Source of the DNA: Gemmatimonadota bacterium
Lineage (GTDB): Bacteria; Gemmatimonadota; Gemmatimonadetes; Longimicrobiales; RSA9
Assembly (NCBI GenBank): GCA_007126035.1
Contig: SLCC01000026.1
Coordinates: 1 to 45,514, forward strand
DNA: 45,514 nt
Direction: 5' to 3'
Part shown: in pieces, positions 27,124 through 37,041 of the stretch
Numbering within the stretch: position 1 is the first letter of the stretch
Layout of the letters: each line of letters opens with the position of its first letter
Notes under the pieces: model-generated
What the model saw: the letters and a program-made list of their open reading frames with translations, nothing else
Databases searched by the model: none
Told to the model about the DNA's origin: nothing
Program-made: the position numbers and the translations under genes

Positions 27124-27320
27124 TCCAGTATCTCCGGTTGCATGTTGGCGATCGTCCTGTCAGGATGTCCAATACGCGGCAGGGGGACCGGGTTCCGGTG
27201 AAGCCGGACCTGCCGGTTGTAGCCGGCCCCGCTGGGGTAAGGTCCGCCCTCCCGGACGCCCTGTGGAACGAATCCCGCGTCCTGCGCGCGCGGGGGGCAA
27301 AGGCCAATGGTGAGGACTGC

Positions 27321-28940
27321 TTGACGGATTCCTTCGACCTGGGACCGCTGATCGACGAGTTCCGCGATGAGGCGCGGGACCAGATCGACCAGCTGGACGG
27401 TGCTCTGCTGACGATCGAGCGTACCGGTAACGTGCCGGACGAGGATCGGAGCAGCCTCCTGCGGAGCCTCCATACCCTGAAGGGCAATGCGGGGATGCTG
27501 GGTCTCGCGGCCGTCCGGGACTTCGTCCACGCTGTGGAGGCTGTGGTGAAGGAGGTCCGGGACGAGTGGAACCCGGATACAGTGGAGAGGCTGTTCCACG
27601 GGGCGACGGCGCTGCGTCGTGCCGTCGAGGCGGCGGGCGGCGCGGGTGAGGCGGAGGCGTTCGCCGAGCTGACGGAGGTCCGCCGTCGCCTGGAAGGGGA
27701 TCAGGCGTCGGACCGGGGAACTGGTGCTGCGCCGGTGGGGGCTGGCGGCGATGGCGAGGGCGGTGTGGTGGCGGAGGACCGGCTGCGTGTGCCGTTCGTG
27801 AAGCTGGACCTCCTGCTGAACGAGGTGGGCGAGTTGTTGGGCGAAACGGAGTCGCTGGTGGAGGCGGTGACGTCGGCTCCTCGGGCCAAGGCGCTGGAGA
27901 TCACCGAGGCGGTGCGGCGACGTACCGACAGGCTCCAGGAGGTGGTCCTGTCACTCCGGCTGGTCCCGCTGGGTCGGATTCTGGGCCGGTTCCACGGCCT
28001 GGTTCGTCGCCTGGCGCGGGAGGAGGGCAAGGAGGCGAGGCTGGTGGTGGATGGCGAGGATACGGAGATGGACAAGAGCACGGCGGACGCGCTGGCGGAG
28101 CCGCTGTTGCACCTGGTCCGCAACGCCATCGACCACGGGATCGAGTCTCCCGAGGCCCGGGAGGCGGCGGGCAAGCCTCGCCACGGCACGATCTGGGTCG
28201 TGGCGGAGCGGGATGGTCACCGGGTTCGTCTCGAGGTGGAGGACGACGGTGCGGGGCTGGACCTGGAGGCGGTGCTGACGCGTGCCCGGTCCATCGGCCT
28301 GGTGGCCGAGGACACCGCCCTCTCTGACGAGGAGGTGGCGGGCCTGATCTTCGAGGCGGGCCTGTCCACGCGCCGCGACGTGGGCAAGGTCTCCGGTCGG
28401 GGTGTGGGCCTGGACGTGGTGCGCCGGCGGGTCCAGTCTCTCCGTGGTGAGCTGCAGGTGGGTCCGGGGCGGCGGGGCGAGCAGGGCGGCACCCGGTTCA
28501 CGATCTGGCTCCCGTTGGCGGTGGCGGTGGTGCCGAGTCTGCTGTTCGAGGCTGGTGGAGAGACGCTTGCGGTGCCTGCCACCGCCGTGGCTCGTGCCAT
28601 GCGCCTGGGCACGGTGGAGCGAGTGGGTCGCACGGAGGTGGTCCGAGACGGAGACGAGCTCGTGCCTCTGGTGGACACGGGCCGATTGTTTCAGTGGCCG
28701 GCGGAGGCGCGCGGGTCTTACGGAGTGCTGCTCCGGTGGGGGCGGGGTGGTGTGGTGGTGACGGCGGAGCGGTTGGTGAACCAGCGGGACCTGGTGGTGA
28801 AGTCGTTGCCGGCCTACGGTGAGCGACCTGCCGGCATATCCGGTGCCAGTGTCCTGCCCGGGGGTAAGGTGGTCCTGATGCTCGATCCGGGGGAGGTGGT
28901 CCAGATGGCGGGCCAGAACGGCCAGGAGGCGGTGGCATGA
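27321..28940 (+). CDS. cheA: Chemotaxis-type histidine kinase CheA, without P2 domain
   Basis: A 539-residue cytoplasmic kinase that would phosphorylate the CheY and CheB encoded downstream. P1 (HPt) spans about 1-105 with the phosphoacceptor His51 in LHTLKGNAGML. A short Gly-rich linker (about 130-150) replaces the P2 domain that docks CheY/CheB in E. coli. P3 dimerisation (about 155-225), the HATPase P4 with LVRNAIDHGIE, DDGAGLDL and SGRGVGLDVV, and the CheW-like P5 (about 400-535) follow. The start is TTG at 27321 with GAGG nearby, fitting where HPt domains begin; the frame is open to 27138, so a longer N-terminus cannot be excluded. The stop overlaps cheY (ATGA). Confidence 0.9.
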   Translation: MTDSFDLGPLIDEFRDEARDQIDQLDGALLTIERTGNVPDEDRSSLLRSLHTLKGNAGMLGLAAVRDFVHAVEAVVKEVRDEWNPDTVERLFHGATALRRAVEAAGGAGEAEAFAELTEVRRRLEGDQASDRGTGAAPVGAGGDGEGGVVAEDRLRVPFVKLDLLLNEVGELLGETESLVEAVTSAPRAKALEITEAVRRRTDRLQEVVLSLRLVPLGRILGRFHGLVRRLAREEGKEARLVVDGEDTEMDKSTADALAEPLLHLVRNAIDHGIESPEAREAAGKPRHGTIWVVAERDGHRVRLEVEDDGAGLDLEAVLTRARSIGLVAEDTALSDEEVAGLIFEAGLSTRRDVGKVSGRGVGLDVVRRRVQSLRGELQVGPGRRGEQGGTRFTIWLPLAVAVVPSLLFEAGGETLAVPATAVARAMRLGTVERVGRTEVVRDGDELVPLVDTGRLFQWPAEARGSYGVLLRWGRGGVVVTAERLVNQRDLVVKSLPAYGERPAGISGASVLPGGKVVLMLDPGEVVQMAGQNGQEAVA

Positions 28941-29314
28941 CCCTACCGCACAAGATCCTGGTGCTCGAGGACAGCGCCATGATGCGGAGCCTGTACAGGA
29001 TGGTGCTGGGCCAGGGGGACGTGGAGCTGGTGTTCGCCGAGGACGGGGTCGATGGGCTGGACCGTGCTTCGTCGGAGCCTGACACGGAGCTGTTCATCGT
29101 GGACGTGAACCTCCCCCGCCTGGACGGCATCTCCTTCATCCGCCGGCTGCGCACCGAGCTGGGGGTGGCCGCGCCGGTGGTGGTGGTGTCCACCGAGTGC
29201 GAGGAGGTGGACCGCCAGGCAGCACTGGACGCGGGCGCCGATGCCTACCTCTGCAAGCCGTGGCAACCCCACCAGCTGCTGGACGTGATCGCGACGCTGC
29301 CGGAGCGGGCATGA
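28937..29314 (+). CDS. cheY: CheY-like single-domain response regulator
   Basis: A 125-residue receiver domain alone. Acid pair Glu11-Asp12, phosphoacceptor Asp56 (FIVDVNLPRLDG), the switch Ser85-Thr86 and Lys107 (LCKPW) are all present, so it should be phosphorylated by CheA. Without an output domain it must act by protein contact. Which machinery it addresses is unknown as no flagellar or pilus gene is near. The gene overlaps both neighbours by 4 bp. Confidence 0.93.
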   Translation: MTLPHKILVLEDSAMMRSLYRMVLGQGDVELVFAEDGVDGLDRASSEPDTELFIVDVNLPRLDGISFIRRLRTELGVAAPVVVVSTECEEVDRQAALDAGADAYLCKPWQPHQLLDVIATLPERA

Positions 29315-29805
29315 GCGAGCCGGGGCTGGGTGACAGGTCGGCCCCGGAGCCGGACGTTTCGACCCGGCAGCTCCTGGTCCTGCGCCTCGGTGAGGCCCGA
29401 TTCGGTCTCTGGATCGAGGAAGTTCTCGAGGTGGTGAGGACACCGCCGGTGAGCCGGCTCCCGCTGCCCACGGAGGAGGTGCCGGGGGTGACCAGCGTGC
29501 GGGGCGACGTGGTGCCGGTCCTGGACCTGGGCGTGCGGCTGCTCGGGAGCCCGGCGGCCCGACCGGGCCGGCTGGTGCTGGTCCGCCACGAGGAGAGCGG
29601 TAGCGTGGTGGGACTGCTGGTGGACGCGGCGGAGGCGCTGCTCCAGCTGCGGGAAGGCGAAGTGATGCCGCCGCCGCCCGCTGCGGAGGCGAAGCTGCCG
29701 GCGGAGCTGATGGCGGGCGTGGTGATGGGTGACGATGCCGTGGTGACGGTGCTCCAGCTGGCGCGTGCGGCCGCGCCGCCGCAGCCCGCTCCTGACAGGA
29801 GGTAA
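29311..29805 (+). CDS. cheW: Chemotaxis coupling protein CheW
   Basis: A 164-residue CheW domain protein linking receptors to CheA. It shows LLVLRLGEARFGLWIEEVLEVVR, then PGVTSVRGDVVPVLDLGVRLLG, the usual first and second SH3-like subdomains. The C-terminus adds a Pro/Ala-rich tail. The ATG overlaps the cheY stop (ATGA); the frame also continues upstream within cheY but is a shadow there. It is followed after 6 bp by the receptor gene. Confidence 0.92.
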   Translation: MSEPGLGDRSAPEPDVSTRQLLVLRLGEARFGLWIEEVLEVVRTPPVSRLPLPTEEVPGVTSVRGDVVPVLDLGVRLLGSPAARPGRLVLVRHEESGSVVGLLVDAAEALLQLREGEVMPPPPAAEAKLPAELMAGVVMGDDAVVTVLQLARAAAPPQPAPDRR

Positions 29806-29811
29806 GGACGA

Positions 29812-31785
29812 ATGAAGAGGTGGTTCCGAGACACGCGGGTCAGGAACAAGATCCTGGCGGGCTACGGTCTGATCATACTGTTCATGGCCCTTATGGGCGT
29901 GCTGGTGGTCTGGCAGGGCACGGCCATGGACCGGGAGCGAACCGAGTTGGAGCGGGTGGAGCGGGTGCAGGAGGGGACCGCCCTCATGAGCGTGGCCGTA
30001 TCTGATCGGGTGGCCGCCTTCCGTGAGCACATGCTGACCGGAAGCCAGAGCTCACTCGACGCGTTCAACAGCGCCCATGAGTTCTTCCGGAGCACGGGTG
30101 AGCAGGTGCAGCGGCTCATTCAAGATCCCGATCAGTTGGTACGGCTCGACTCGGTCATGCTCTACGCCGAGTCCTGGTACGAGGACGTGGCGGTGCCGGG
30201 GCTCCAGCTCCGGGCGTCGGTCACGGCGGGCCAGCTCCCCTTCGACGCCATCATCGAGTACTTCGAGACGGGCGAGGGGCCCCGGGAGGCGGCGCGGACC
30301 AGGGCCGCACTGCGCCGGCTGGACGACCGGGCCCTGGAGATCGCCGGCGAGCATCACGCCAGCATGAGGGAGACACTCCACAGGCTACGTGTTGCCGCCA
30401 TCGTGATCACGCTGCTGGCGCTGCTGGTCGCTATCATCGCGGCGCTCTGGATCGCCGGCCGCATCGCCAGCCCCCTCGAGGACTCTGTGGGCTTCGCCGA
30501 GCAGGTGGCCGGCGGCGATCTGACCGCCCGGCTGGAGGAGGCGGGTGCCGACGAGGTGGGCAGGCTTGGTCGCTCGCTGAACGCCATGGCGGCCCGGCTG
30601 GGCCAGCTGGTGGGCGAGGTGGGCGGTGCCACACAGCAGGTGGCGTCCGCGTCCGAGCAGGTGGCGGCCACGGCGGAGCTGATCTCTCGCACCATGGACG
30701 GCCAGGTGGCGGCCACGGAGACTACCTCCAGCTCCATGGAGGAGATCGCCGCCCAGATCGCCCGGGTGGCGGAGAGCACCGAGGCGCTGGCTTCGTCCGT
30801 GGACGAGACGTCCAGCTCGATAGCCCAGATGAGCCGGGCGGTGGAGTCCACGGCCCGGAGCTCCGACGCCCTGGGCAGCGCGGTGGACCAGACGTCGTCG
30901 ACGCTGGAGGAGATGGTGGCTTCGATAGCCCAGGCGGAGAGCCACGCCGGCGAGACCCGTGGCATAGCCGAACAGGCGGCGGACGACGCCAGCGCCGGCG
31001 GCGCGGCCATGGAGCAGGTCACGGGCGGGATGCAGCGGATCCACACCGAGCTCGAGGTCCTGGTCCGGAACATCAAGGCTTTGGGCCGGGCGGGCGAGGC
31101 GGTGGGCCGTATCTCCGAGCTTATGGGCGACATCGCCGACCAAACCAATCTGCTGGCGCTGAACGCTACCATCGAGGCGGCCCGGGCTGGCGAGCACGGC
31201 CGGGGCTTCGCCGTGGTGGCTCAGGAGGTGCGCCGCCTGGCTGAGCGGTCGGTGGAATCGGCGCGGGATATAGGCACGACCATTGACGAGGTACGTCAGC
31301 GGGTGCAGACGGCTGTGCAGGCGGGCGACGTGGTGGCGAACCGTACCGAGGAGGGCCTGGAGCTGGTGGAGCGGGCCGCCGACTCTCTGCGCAAGATCCT
31401 GGACTCGTCGAGCCGGACCCGTGACCTGATGGATGAGGTGGCGGTGGCCACGCAGGAGCAGACGCGGGCCGCCGGCCAGGCGAGCGAGGCCATGGGTCAT
31501 ATCCAGACCATCGCCGAGGAGTCGCGGAACACCACCCGGGAGCAGGCGGAGAGCAGTCGTCAGATAGTCGAGGCCATGGAGCAGATGAACCAGCAGACGC
31601 AGGACGTATTCGCCGCCACCGCGGAGCAGAAGCGGGGTGGTGAGATGATCCTCGAGAGCACCGACGAGATCAGCGGCGGCGCCCGCGAGGCACAGGCGGC
31701 GGTGCAGGAGCTGGTCCGCGCCGCCCGTGACCTGGCCAATCAGGCCACGAAGCTGACTGACCTGGTCGGCCAGTTCCGTGTCTGA
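29812..31785 (+). CDS. Methyl-accepting chemotaxis protein with periplasmic helical sensor
   Basis: A 657-residue transmembrane receptor. TM1 is at about 16-34, a periplasmic all-helical (CHASE3/four-helix-bundle-like) domain at 36-190, TM2 at 194-214, HAMP at about 214-267, and a long cytoplasmic coiled coil. The hairpin tip that contacts CheA/CheW reads [40 protein letters not shown]. Ala/Gln/Glu-rich repeats ([17 protein letters not shown]) may be methylation sites for CheR/CheB. No C-terminal CheR-docking pentapeptide like NWETF is present. AGGAGG stands ahead of the ATG. The signal sensed is unknown. Confidence 0.93.
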   Translation: MKRWFRDTRVRNKILAGYGLIILFMALMGVLVVWQGTAMDRERTELERVERVQEGTALMSVAVSDRVAAFREHMLTGSQSSLDAFNSAHEFFRSTGEQVQRLIQDPDQLVRLDSVMLYAESWYEDVAVPGLQLRASVTAGQLPFDAIIEYFETGEGPREAARTRAALRRLDDRALEIAGEHHASMRETLHRLRVAAIVITLLALLVAIIAALWIAGRIASPLEDSVGFAEQVAGGDLTARLEEAGADEVGRLGRSLNAMAARLGQLVGEVGGATQQVASASEQVAATAELISRTMDGQVAATETTSSSMEEIAAQIARVAESTEALASSVDETSSSIAQMSRAVESTARSSDALGSAVDQTSSTLEEMVASIAQAESHAGETRGIAEQAADDASAGGAAMEQVTGGMQRIHTELEVLVRNIKALGRAGEAVGRISELMGDIADQTNLLALNATIEAARAGEHGRGFAVVAQEVRRLAERSVESARDIGTTIDEVRQRVQTAVQAGDVVANRTEEGLELVERAADSLRKILDSSSRTRDLMDEVAVATQEQTRAAGQASEAMGHIQTIAEESRNTTREQAESSRQIVEAMEQMNQQTQDVFAATAEQKRGGEMILESTDEISGGAREAQAAVQELVRAARDLANQATKLTDLVGQFRV

Positions 31786-33568
31786 GCCGACGCTGCGCCT
31801 GGACCGCCTGATCGGCGACGACGAGTGGGGCCGCCAGCAGGAGCTGGACCGACTCCAGGCACAAGACGCGCCGCCGGGCCTGGCCCGGGAGCTGGTGGCG
31901 TTATTCGACATGGACGACCCGGGCCGTCGTGCCGGGGCCCGCATGGCCCTGTCCGCCCTGGCGGCGCCGGGCTCGCCGTCTGCTGCCGAGGCCCTGGACG
32001 TCCTCACCGGAGCGCTGGACTCGGAGCACCCCGACATCCGGGTCCTGGCCACGTCCGCCCTGGGCGAGAGCGGCAACGCCGCCGCCCTGCCGGCCCTGGC
32101 CCGGGCACTGGGAGACGAGGATCAGAACGTGTCGGCGTCGGCCGCCGACGCTCTGGGCGAGTTGCGGCACCCCGGCGCGCTGGACCCGCTGATCGCGGGG
32201 TTGCTCGAAGCCAGCTCCTGGACCATGGCGGCCATGGTGGTCGCCCTGGGCCGGCTCCGTGATCCCCGGGCCCTGCCCGCCCTGGAGCGGGCCGCTGCTG
32301 CGCCGGAGGCCGTGGGAGCCGTGGTGGAGGCGGTCCGGTCCATCGGTGACCCGGCTGGGCTGCCGCTGCTGGAGCGCCTGTACCTGGAGCTGCCAGGAGA
32401 GAGCCTGGAGGCGGCGGGCGAGATCCTGGCGTCGCACCCGGACCTGGATCCGCCCGACTGGGTGGTGGCCGGTGCCGTGGAGCATGAGGACCGGCTGCGA
32501 CGGCGTCTCGAGGAGGCGGACGACGCCGCGGTGGCCCGGGTCCTGGGCCTGGCCGGCACCACGTCAGCGGTCGAGGCGCTGCTGGCCGCCATCCGACCGT
32601 CCCGTCGCAGCGACGCGGCCATCGCCGGTCTCCTGGCGGTGCCGGCGGATGTCAGGGCGGCGCCGGTCCTCCACGAGTTGGAGGGCGCCGAGCCGGAGGA
32701 CCAGGTGGTGCTCCTGTCCCTGCTCCCACCCCTGCACGAGCCCGACATGGTGGAGCGCGTGATCCCGCTCCTCAAGCACACCCGCGGCGACGTGCGGACG
32801 GCGGCGGCGGAGGCGCTGGCCCGTTCTCCGGCCGACGAATCGTACCGTGCGCTGGTCCACGAGCTGGAGCAGGAGCCGGTGGCGCCGGAGGTTGTCCGGG
32901 CTACCGGCTCCCTGGGCCCGAGAATCTGCCGGGCCCTGATCCCGCTCCTGGGCGACCCTGAGCCCACGGTCCGGGCCGCCGCGGCGGACGCCCTGGGCCG
33001 CTGCGCCGATGCGGCGGTGGGCGACACCGTGGCCCACGCCCTGGAGAACGAGACGGACCTGGCGGTGCGCCGGTCCCTCCTCCGCTCTCTGGGGCAGATA
33101 GCCGGCGGGGACGCCGTGCCGGTTCTGACGCGGGCGCTGACGGACGAGGACCCGGAGACGCGCGTGGTGGCCATAGAAGCCCTGGGCGCCACCGGCTCCG
33201 CCGACGCCATGCCCGCACTACAGGCCGTACTCGACGGGCCGCGCCACGAGCTCCTGGCCGCCATTCGCTCGCTGGGCGAGCTGGGTGACGTGCAGGCCCT
33301 GCCCGTCATACTGCCGTTCCTGGAGTCGGCGGACCTGGACCGGCGGCGGGCCGCGGCCGGGGCCGTGGGCTCGCTGGCCGGTGCCCTGGAGCAGAAGGTG
33401 GTCGACAGCCTGGCGGACGACCCGGACCCCTGGATCAGGGGGCGGGCGGTGACCATGCTGGCCGAGCGCGGCGCGGCGTCCAGGACCACGTTGGAGCGGT
33501 TGGCGGCGGCGGACCCCGACCCTAACGTGCGCGGGGAGGCGCGGCGAGCCCTGGTCGGGGAGGCGTGA
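31778..33568 (+). CDS. HEAT-repeat protein in the chemosensory operon
   Basis: A 596-residue, probably cytoplasmic scaffold protein made of around sixteen HEAT/PBS-lyase-type repeats of about 31 residues, for example [23 protein letters not shown] and [23 protein letters not shown]. No catalytic residues are apparent. Such repeats bind proteins; within a che operon it may tether receptor, CheA or CheR. As far as I recall, Myxococcus xanthus has a chemosensory cluster (Che7) with a HEAT-repeat partner, so an analogous function is conceivable. Start is GTG at 31778, overlapping the receptor gene by 8 bp; the stop shares one base with the cheR ATG. Confidence 0.88.
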   Translation: MSEPTLRLDRLIGDDEWGRQQELDRLQAQDAPPGLARELVALFDMDDPGRRAGARMALSALAAPGSPSAAEALDVLTGALDSEHPDIRVLATSALGESGNAAALPALARALGDEDQNVSASAADALGELRHPGALDPLIAGLLEASSWTMAAMVVALGRLRDPRALPALERAAAAPEAVGAVVEAVRSIGDPAGLPLLERLYLELPGESLEAAGEILASHPDLDPPDWVVAGAVEHEDRLRRRLEEADDAAVARVLGLAGTTSAVEALLAAIRPSRRSDAAIAGLLAVPADVRAAPVLHELEGAEPEDQVVLLSLLPPLHEPDMVERVIPLLKHTRGDVRTAAAEALARSPADESYRALVHELEQEPVAPEVVRATGSLGPRICRALIPLLGDPEPTVRAAAADALGRCADAAVGDTVAHALENETDLAVRRSLLRSLGQIAGGDAVPVLTRALTDEDPETRVVAIEALGATGSADAMPALQAVLDGPRHELLAAIRSLGELGDVQALPVILPFLESADLDRRRAAAGAVGSLAGALEQKVVDSLADDPDPWIRGRAVTMLAERGAASRTTLERLAAADPDPNVRGEARRALVGEA

Positions 33569-34401
33569 TGCGGGTCCCCCTGAAGGACGACGAGTATCGT
33601 CTCTTCTCCGAGTGGCTGGTCCAGGAGGTGGGGCTGTGGTTCGGGCCGGAGCGTCGGGAGATCCTGCGGGGTCGCCTCGAGCCGCTGAGGGCGGAGCTGG
33701 ACCTGCCCAGTTTCGAGCGGCTGCTCTTCCATGCCCGCTATCACCCCTCTCGCGCGGATGTCAGGAGCCGGCTGCTCTCCTCCCTCACGAACAACGAGAG
33801 CTACTTCTTCCGTGAGACCCGGCACCTGGAGCTGCTCCGCGACGAGGTGCTCCCGGAAGTGCGGGCCGCGGCCAGGTCGGAGGGCAGACCCATCCGGATC
33901 CTGAGCGTGGGCTGCGCCGCCGGTGAGGAGGTCTACACCCTGGCGATCGCGGTGCGGCAGACCTTCCCGGGCCTGGTGGACGTGCTGATCATCGGTGTGG
34001 ACGTGGACACCGCCGCGCTGGAGCGGGCGCAGGAGGGGTTCTATCGGAAGCACGCGCTCCGGGGCGTCGGCGACGCGGAGCGGGCCGCCTACTTCCAGGA
34101 GGAGGGGGATGGCTGGCGCATCCGGCCCGAGTACCGGACGGGCGTAGAGTTCCGATACGGCAACGTGGTGGCAGGTGACTGGCCCGGTGAGCTGGATCGG
34201 CAGGACGTGGTGTTCTGTCGGAACCTGCTCATCTACTTCGATGACGGGGGTGTCCGTCGGGCGGCGGAGAACCTCTACCAGGTGGTCCGACCCGGCGGCT
34301 ATCTCTTCCTCGGCCACGCCGAGAGCTTGAGCCGGGTGCCCAGCCGGTTCGTCACCCGGCGACGGCCTGGCGTGGTCTATTACGAGCGGCCGGAGGTGTG
34401 A
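33568..34401 (+). CDS. cheR: Chemotaxis protein methyltransferase CheR
   Basis: A 277-residue enzyme that methylates glutamates on the receptor using S-adenosylmethionine. The N-terminal helical domain has SLTNNESYFFRET (substrate side), then the SAM-binding motif ILSVGCAAGEEVYTLAI, IIGVDVDTAAL and the FCRNLLIYFDD motif, ending PGGYLFLGHAESL. The ATG shares one base with the previous stop; a GTG one codon upstream is possible. It lacks TPR extensions. Paired with CheB, it provides adaptation. Confidence 0.95.
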   Translation: MRVPLKDDEYRLFSEWLVQEVGLWFGPERREILRGRLEPLRAELDLPSFERLLFHARYHPSRADVRSRLLSSLTNNESYFFRETRHLELLRDEVLPEVRAAARSEGRPIRILSVGCAAGEEVYTLAIAVRQTFPGLVDVLIIGVDVDTAALERAQEGFYRKHALRGVGDAERAAYFQEEGDGWRIRPEYRTGVEFRYGNVVAGDWPGELDRQDVVFCRNLLIYFDDGGVRRAAENLYQVVRPGGYLFLGHAESLSRVPSRFVTRRRPGVVYYERPEV

Positions 34402-34402
34402 A

Positions 34403-35473
34403 GTGGAGCCGGTGCGGGTGGTAGTGGTGGACGATTCCCGGTTCATCCAGCAGGCGGTGCAGCGGATGCTCGAGCCGGCGGCGGGGATCGAGGTCGTGGG
34501 CGTGGCCTCCGACGGCCGGGAGGGTGTGGAGCAGGTTCGTCGGCTGAGACCGGACGTGGTGGTCCTGGACATCCAGATGCCGGGCCTGGATGGCCTCGAA
34601 GCCATCCAGGAGATCATGGAGGTGGCGCCCACGCCCATCCTGGTGCTGAGCAGCCACGCCATACCCGGAGCGGAGGTGACGCTGAAGGCGCTGGAGCTGG
34701 GGGCCGTGGACTTCATCAGCAAGACCGAGGCGGGCACGCGCATGGACATCTACGACCTGGCGCCCGTGCTCCGTGACAAGGTGCTGGCAGTGGCCCAGTC
34801 ACGGCTGCCCGCGGAGGCCACGCCCCCACCGGCATCTGAAGAAGAGCCAGACGTGGTGCCAGCGGCTGCCATACCCACGCCGCCGCCGTCCGCCGCACCC
34901 TTCGACCTGTTGGTGATAGGCGCGTCCACTGGCGGGCCGCGGGCCATAGCCGCGCTCCTGGCGGAGCTGCCCGGAGACTTCCCGGCGGGGATCCTGATCG
35001 CCCAGCACATGCCCGTGGGGTTCACCGCCACGCTGGCTGACCGTCTGGATCGTCGGTCGGCGTTGGCTGTGCGCGAGGCCCGCTCCGGTGACGTGGTCCA
35101 GCCGGGCCTGGCCCTCATCGGTGTCGGTGGGCGACAGCTGCGGGTCGATCGGAGACGGGAGAAGCTGGTGGTGCGCCTGCCATCCCGTTCCCTTGGCTAC
35201 GTCCACCGACCTTCCGTGGACCTGTTGTTCCGGTCCGCCGCCGAGGCAGCGGGTCCGCGAGCGATCGGTATCGTCCTCACGGGGATGGGTCAAGACGGCG
35301 CGGAAGGACTCGCCGCCATCCGGGAGGCCGGGGGAATGACCCTGGTCGAGAGTGAAGAGTCGGCGGTGATCAACGGCATGCCGAGCGCAGCCGCCCCCTG
35401 GGCCGGGCAGGTCCTGCCACTGCACCGTATCCCAGCCGCCGTCATGCGCCTCTTCAGCGCCGGAGCGGATTGA
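34403..35473 (+). CDS. cheB: Chemotaxis response regulator methylesterase CheB
   Basis: A 356-residue two-domain protein removing methyl groups from receptors when phosphorylated. The receiver domain has Asp10-Asp11, phosphoacceptor Asp56 and Lys107. A Pro/Glu-rich linker (about 135-165) leads to the esterase domain with catalytic Ser175 (GASTGGPR), His202 (QHMP) and Asp298 (GMGQDGAEG). The start is GTG at 34403, one base after the cheR stop. The stop shares one base with the following kinase gene. Confidence 0.95.
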   Translation: MEPVRVVVVDDSRFIQQAVQRMLEPAAGIEVVGVASDGREGVEQVRRLRPDVVVLDIQMPGLDGLEAIQEIMEVAPTPILVLSSHAIPGAEVTLKALELGAVDFISKTEAGTRMDIYDLAPVLRDKVLAVAQSRLPAEATPPPASEEEPDVVPAAAIPTPPPSAAPFDLLVIGASTGGPRAIAALLAELPGDFPAGILIAQHMPVGFTATLADRLDRRSALAVREARSGDVVQPGLALIGVGGRQLRVDRRREKLVVRLPSRSLGYVHRPSVDLLFRSAAEAAGPRAIGIVLTGMGQDGAEGLAAIREAGGMTLVESEESAVINGMPSAAAPWAGQVLPLHRIPAAVMRLFSAGAD

Positions 35474-37041
35474 TGGCCAGGATCCTCGTGGTGGACGACC
35501 AGAAGATCTCGCGCCTGACCCTGGCCGGGATCCTGGGGGAGGCCGGCCACGCGGTCAGGGCGGAACCGAGCGGGCAGGACGGTCTGCGCGCGGCCCAGGA
35601 CTGGCTCCCGGACGTGATAGTGCTCGACGTCCACATGCCGCAGATGGACGGGTTCGAGGTCGTCGCCCGTCTCAAGCGGGACCCGGTGACCGAGTCCATA
35701 CCGGTAGTCTTCCTGACCGGTGAGCATCCTGCCGACGAGCTGATCGTCCGGGGTCTCGAGCTGGGCGCCTACGACTTCCTGAGCAAGGGGTGCAGCAAGG
35801 CCGAGCTCCTGGCCCGGGTGGGCGTGATGGAGAGGATTAAGCGAGGCCACGACGAGCAGGCCGCCATCGCCCGTATCTCCGACTCGCTGCTCCGGTCGAA
35901 CGAGCCTGGCAGGCTGAGTCGGAACTTCGTGCAGGAGGCCTCCCGGATCTTCCGGGCTGACGCGGCCCTGCTCCAGGTGGAGCGGAACGAGTCGCGACGG
36001 CTCACCGCCGCCGGCGAGCTCGAGGAGGCCCGCGACGAGTGCGTAAGACAGGCACTGGACGCCGTTGGCGAGCTGTTCAGCAGCGACTCGGGGGCGACGG
36101 CCCGGGTCCTGTCCGACCACCAGATCCGGCGCCGGCTGACGCTGCACCTGGGCACCCGGTTCCAGGCCGCCGCTGCGGCCAGCGTCCGGCGGGGGCCGAG
36201 CACCGTGCTGGTCATGATGTTGGCCAGGGAGCCCGATCTCTACCGGCCGGACGTGGACAGCCCCCTCCTCAGGACCCTGAGCAGCCAGGTCGCCATCGCC
36301 CTTGAACATGCCTTCCTGAGCGAACGGGCCCGCGTGCAGGCGCGCGACCTGGAGCGGGCCATGAACGAGCGGTCCCGCTTCTTCGCTTCCCTGAGCCACG
36401 AGCTGCGCACACCGATAAACGCCGTGATCGGCTACAACCACCTCCTCCGGGAGCAGGTCTTCGGGTCCCTGAACGAGCGTCAGGTGGAGGCGGTGGACAG
36501 GGCCAATCGCAGCGCCCAGCACCTCCTGGAGCTGGTGGACGATATCCTGGACATATCGAAGATCGAGGCGGGCAAGCTAGAAATAGCCCTGGAGCCGGTC
36601 GACCTGGTCGAGCTGCTGACCGACACCGCCACCTCCCTACAGCTACAGGCCCGGGGAAAGGGCATCCACCTGCGCATCGATGCGCCCGAGTCACTGGAGG
36701 TCACCACCGATCCGGGAAGGCTGCGCCAGATAGTCCTGAACCTGCTCTCCAACGCCGTGAAGTTCACAGAGCGCGGGGGCGTCGACGTGCGCGTGGAAGA
36801 TGCCCCATCGGGCACCGTGCGGGTGCTGGTGACGGACACGGGGCCCGGCATCCCGGAAGAGGACCGGGAGCGCATCTTCGAGGAGTTCGAGCAGGGCAGT
36901 CACAGGGGCCCGGGCACAGGTACCGGCCTGGGCCTGCCCATCTCCCGCCGGCTGGCGGTTCTCCTGGGGGGGAGCCTCGAGCTGGAGAGCGAGGTGGGCT
37001 CGGGGTCCACCTTCATCCTGACTCTGCCCGGCCAGAGGTAG
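35473..37041 (+). CDS. Receiver-GAF-histidine kinase hybrid protein
   Basis: A 522-residue soluble signalling protein with no membrane segment. A receiver domain (1-120; phosphoacceptor Asp52, Lys105) comes first, then a GAF-like domain (about 130-285), a HisKA dimerisation helix with His309 (SLSHELRTPINAVIGY) and an HATPase domain with NLLSNAVKF, DTGPGIPE and GTGTGLGLPIS. It may receive phosphate from CheA and relay the state into a second pathway, or act as a phosphate sink. It closes the operon, sharing one base with cheB. Its last 29 bp overlap the 3' end of the convergent hyuB-like gene. Confidence 0.92.
   Translation: MARILVVDDQKISRLTLAGILGEAGHAVRAEPSGQDGLRAAQDWLPDVIVLDVHMPQMDGFEVVARLKRDPVTESIPVVFLTGEHPADELIVRGLELGAYDFLSKGCSKAELLARVGVMERIKRGHDEQAAIARISDSLLRSNEPGRLSRNFVQEASRIFRADAALLQVERNESRRLTAAGELEEARDECVRQALDAVGELFSSDSGATARVLSDHQIRRRLTLHLGTRFQAAAAASVRRGPSTVLVMMLAREPDLYRPDVDSPLLRTLSSQVAIALEHAFLSERARVQARDLERAMNERSRFFASLSHELRTPINAVIGYNHLLREQVFGSLNERQVEAVDRANRSAQHLLELVDDILDISKIEAGKLEIALEPVDLVELLTDTATSLQLQARGKGIHLRIDAPESLEVTTDPGRLRQIVLNLLSNAVKFTERGGVDVRVEDAPSGTVRVLVTDTGPGIPEEDRERIFEEFEQGSHRGPGTGTGLGLPISRRLAVLLGGSLELESEVGSGSTFILTLPGQR

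Noticed and set aside
27138-27320. Longer N-terminus of CheA from 27138
   Set aside because: The extra 61 residues have no domain character and there is no ribosome site before 27138; TTG 27321 fits the HPt start.
30385-32076. 563-codon open frame on the minus strand
   Set aside because: It is antisense to the receptor gene and shows no domain.
32122-34749. 875-codon open frame on the minus strand
   Set aside because: It is antisense to the HEAT, cheR and cheB genes; low-complexity Ser/Arg/Ala composition typical of a shadow frame in GC-rich DNA.
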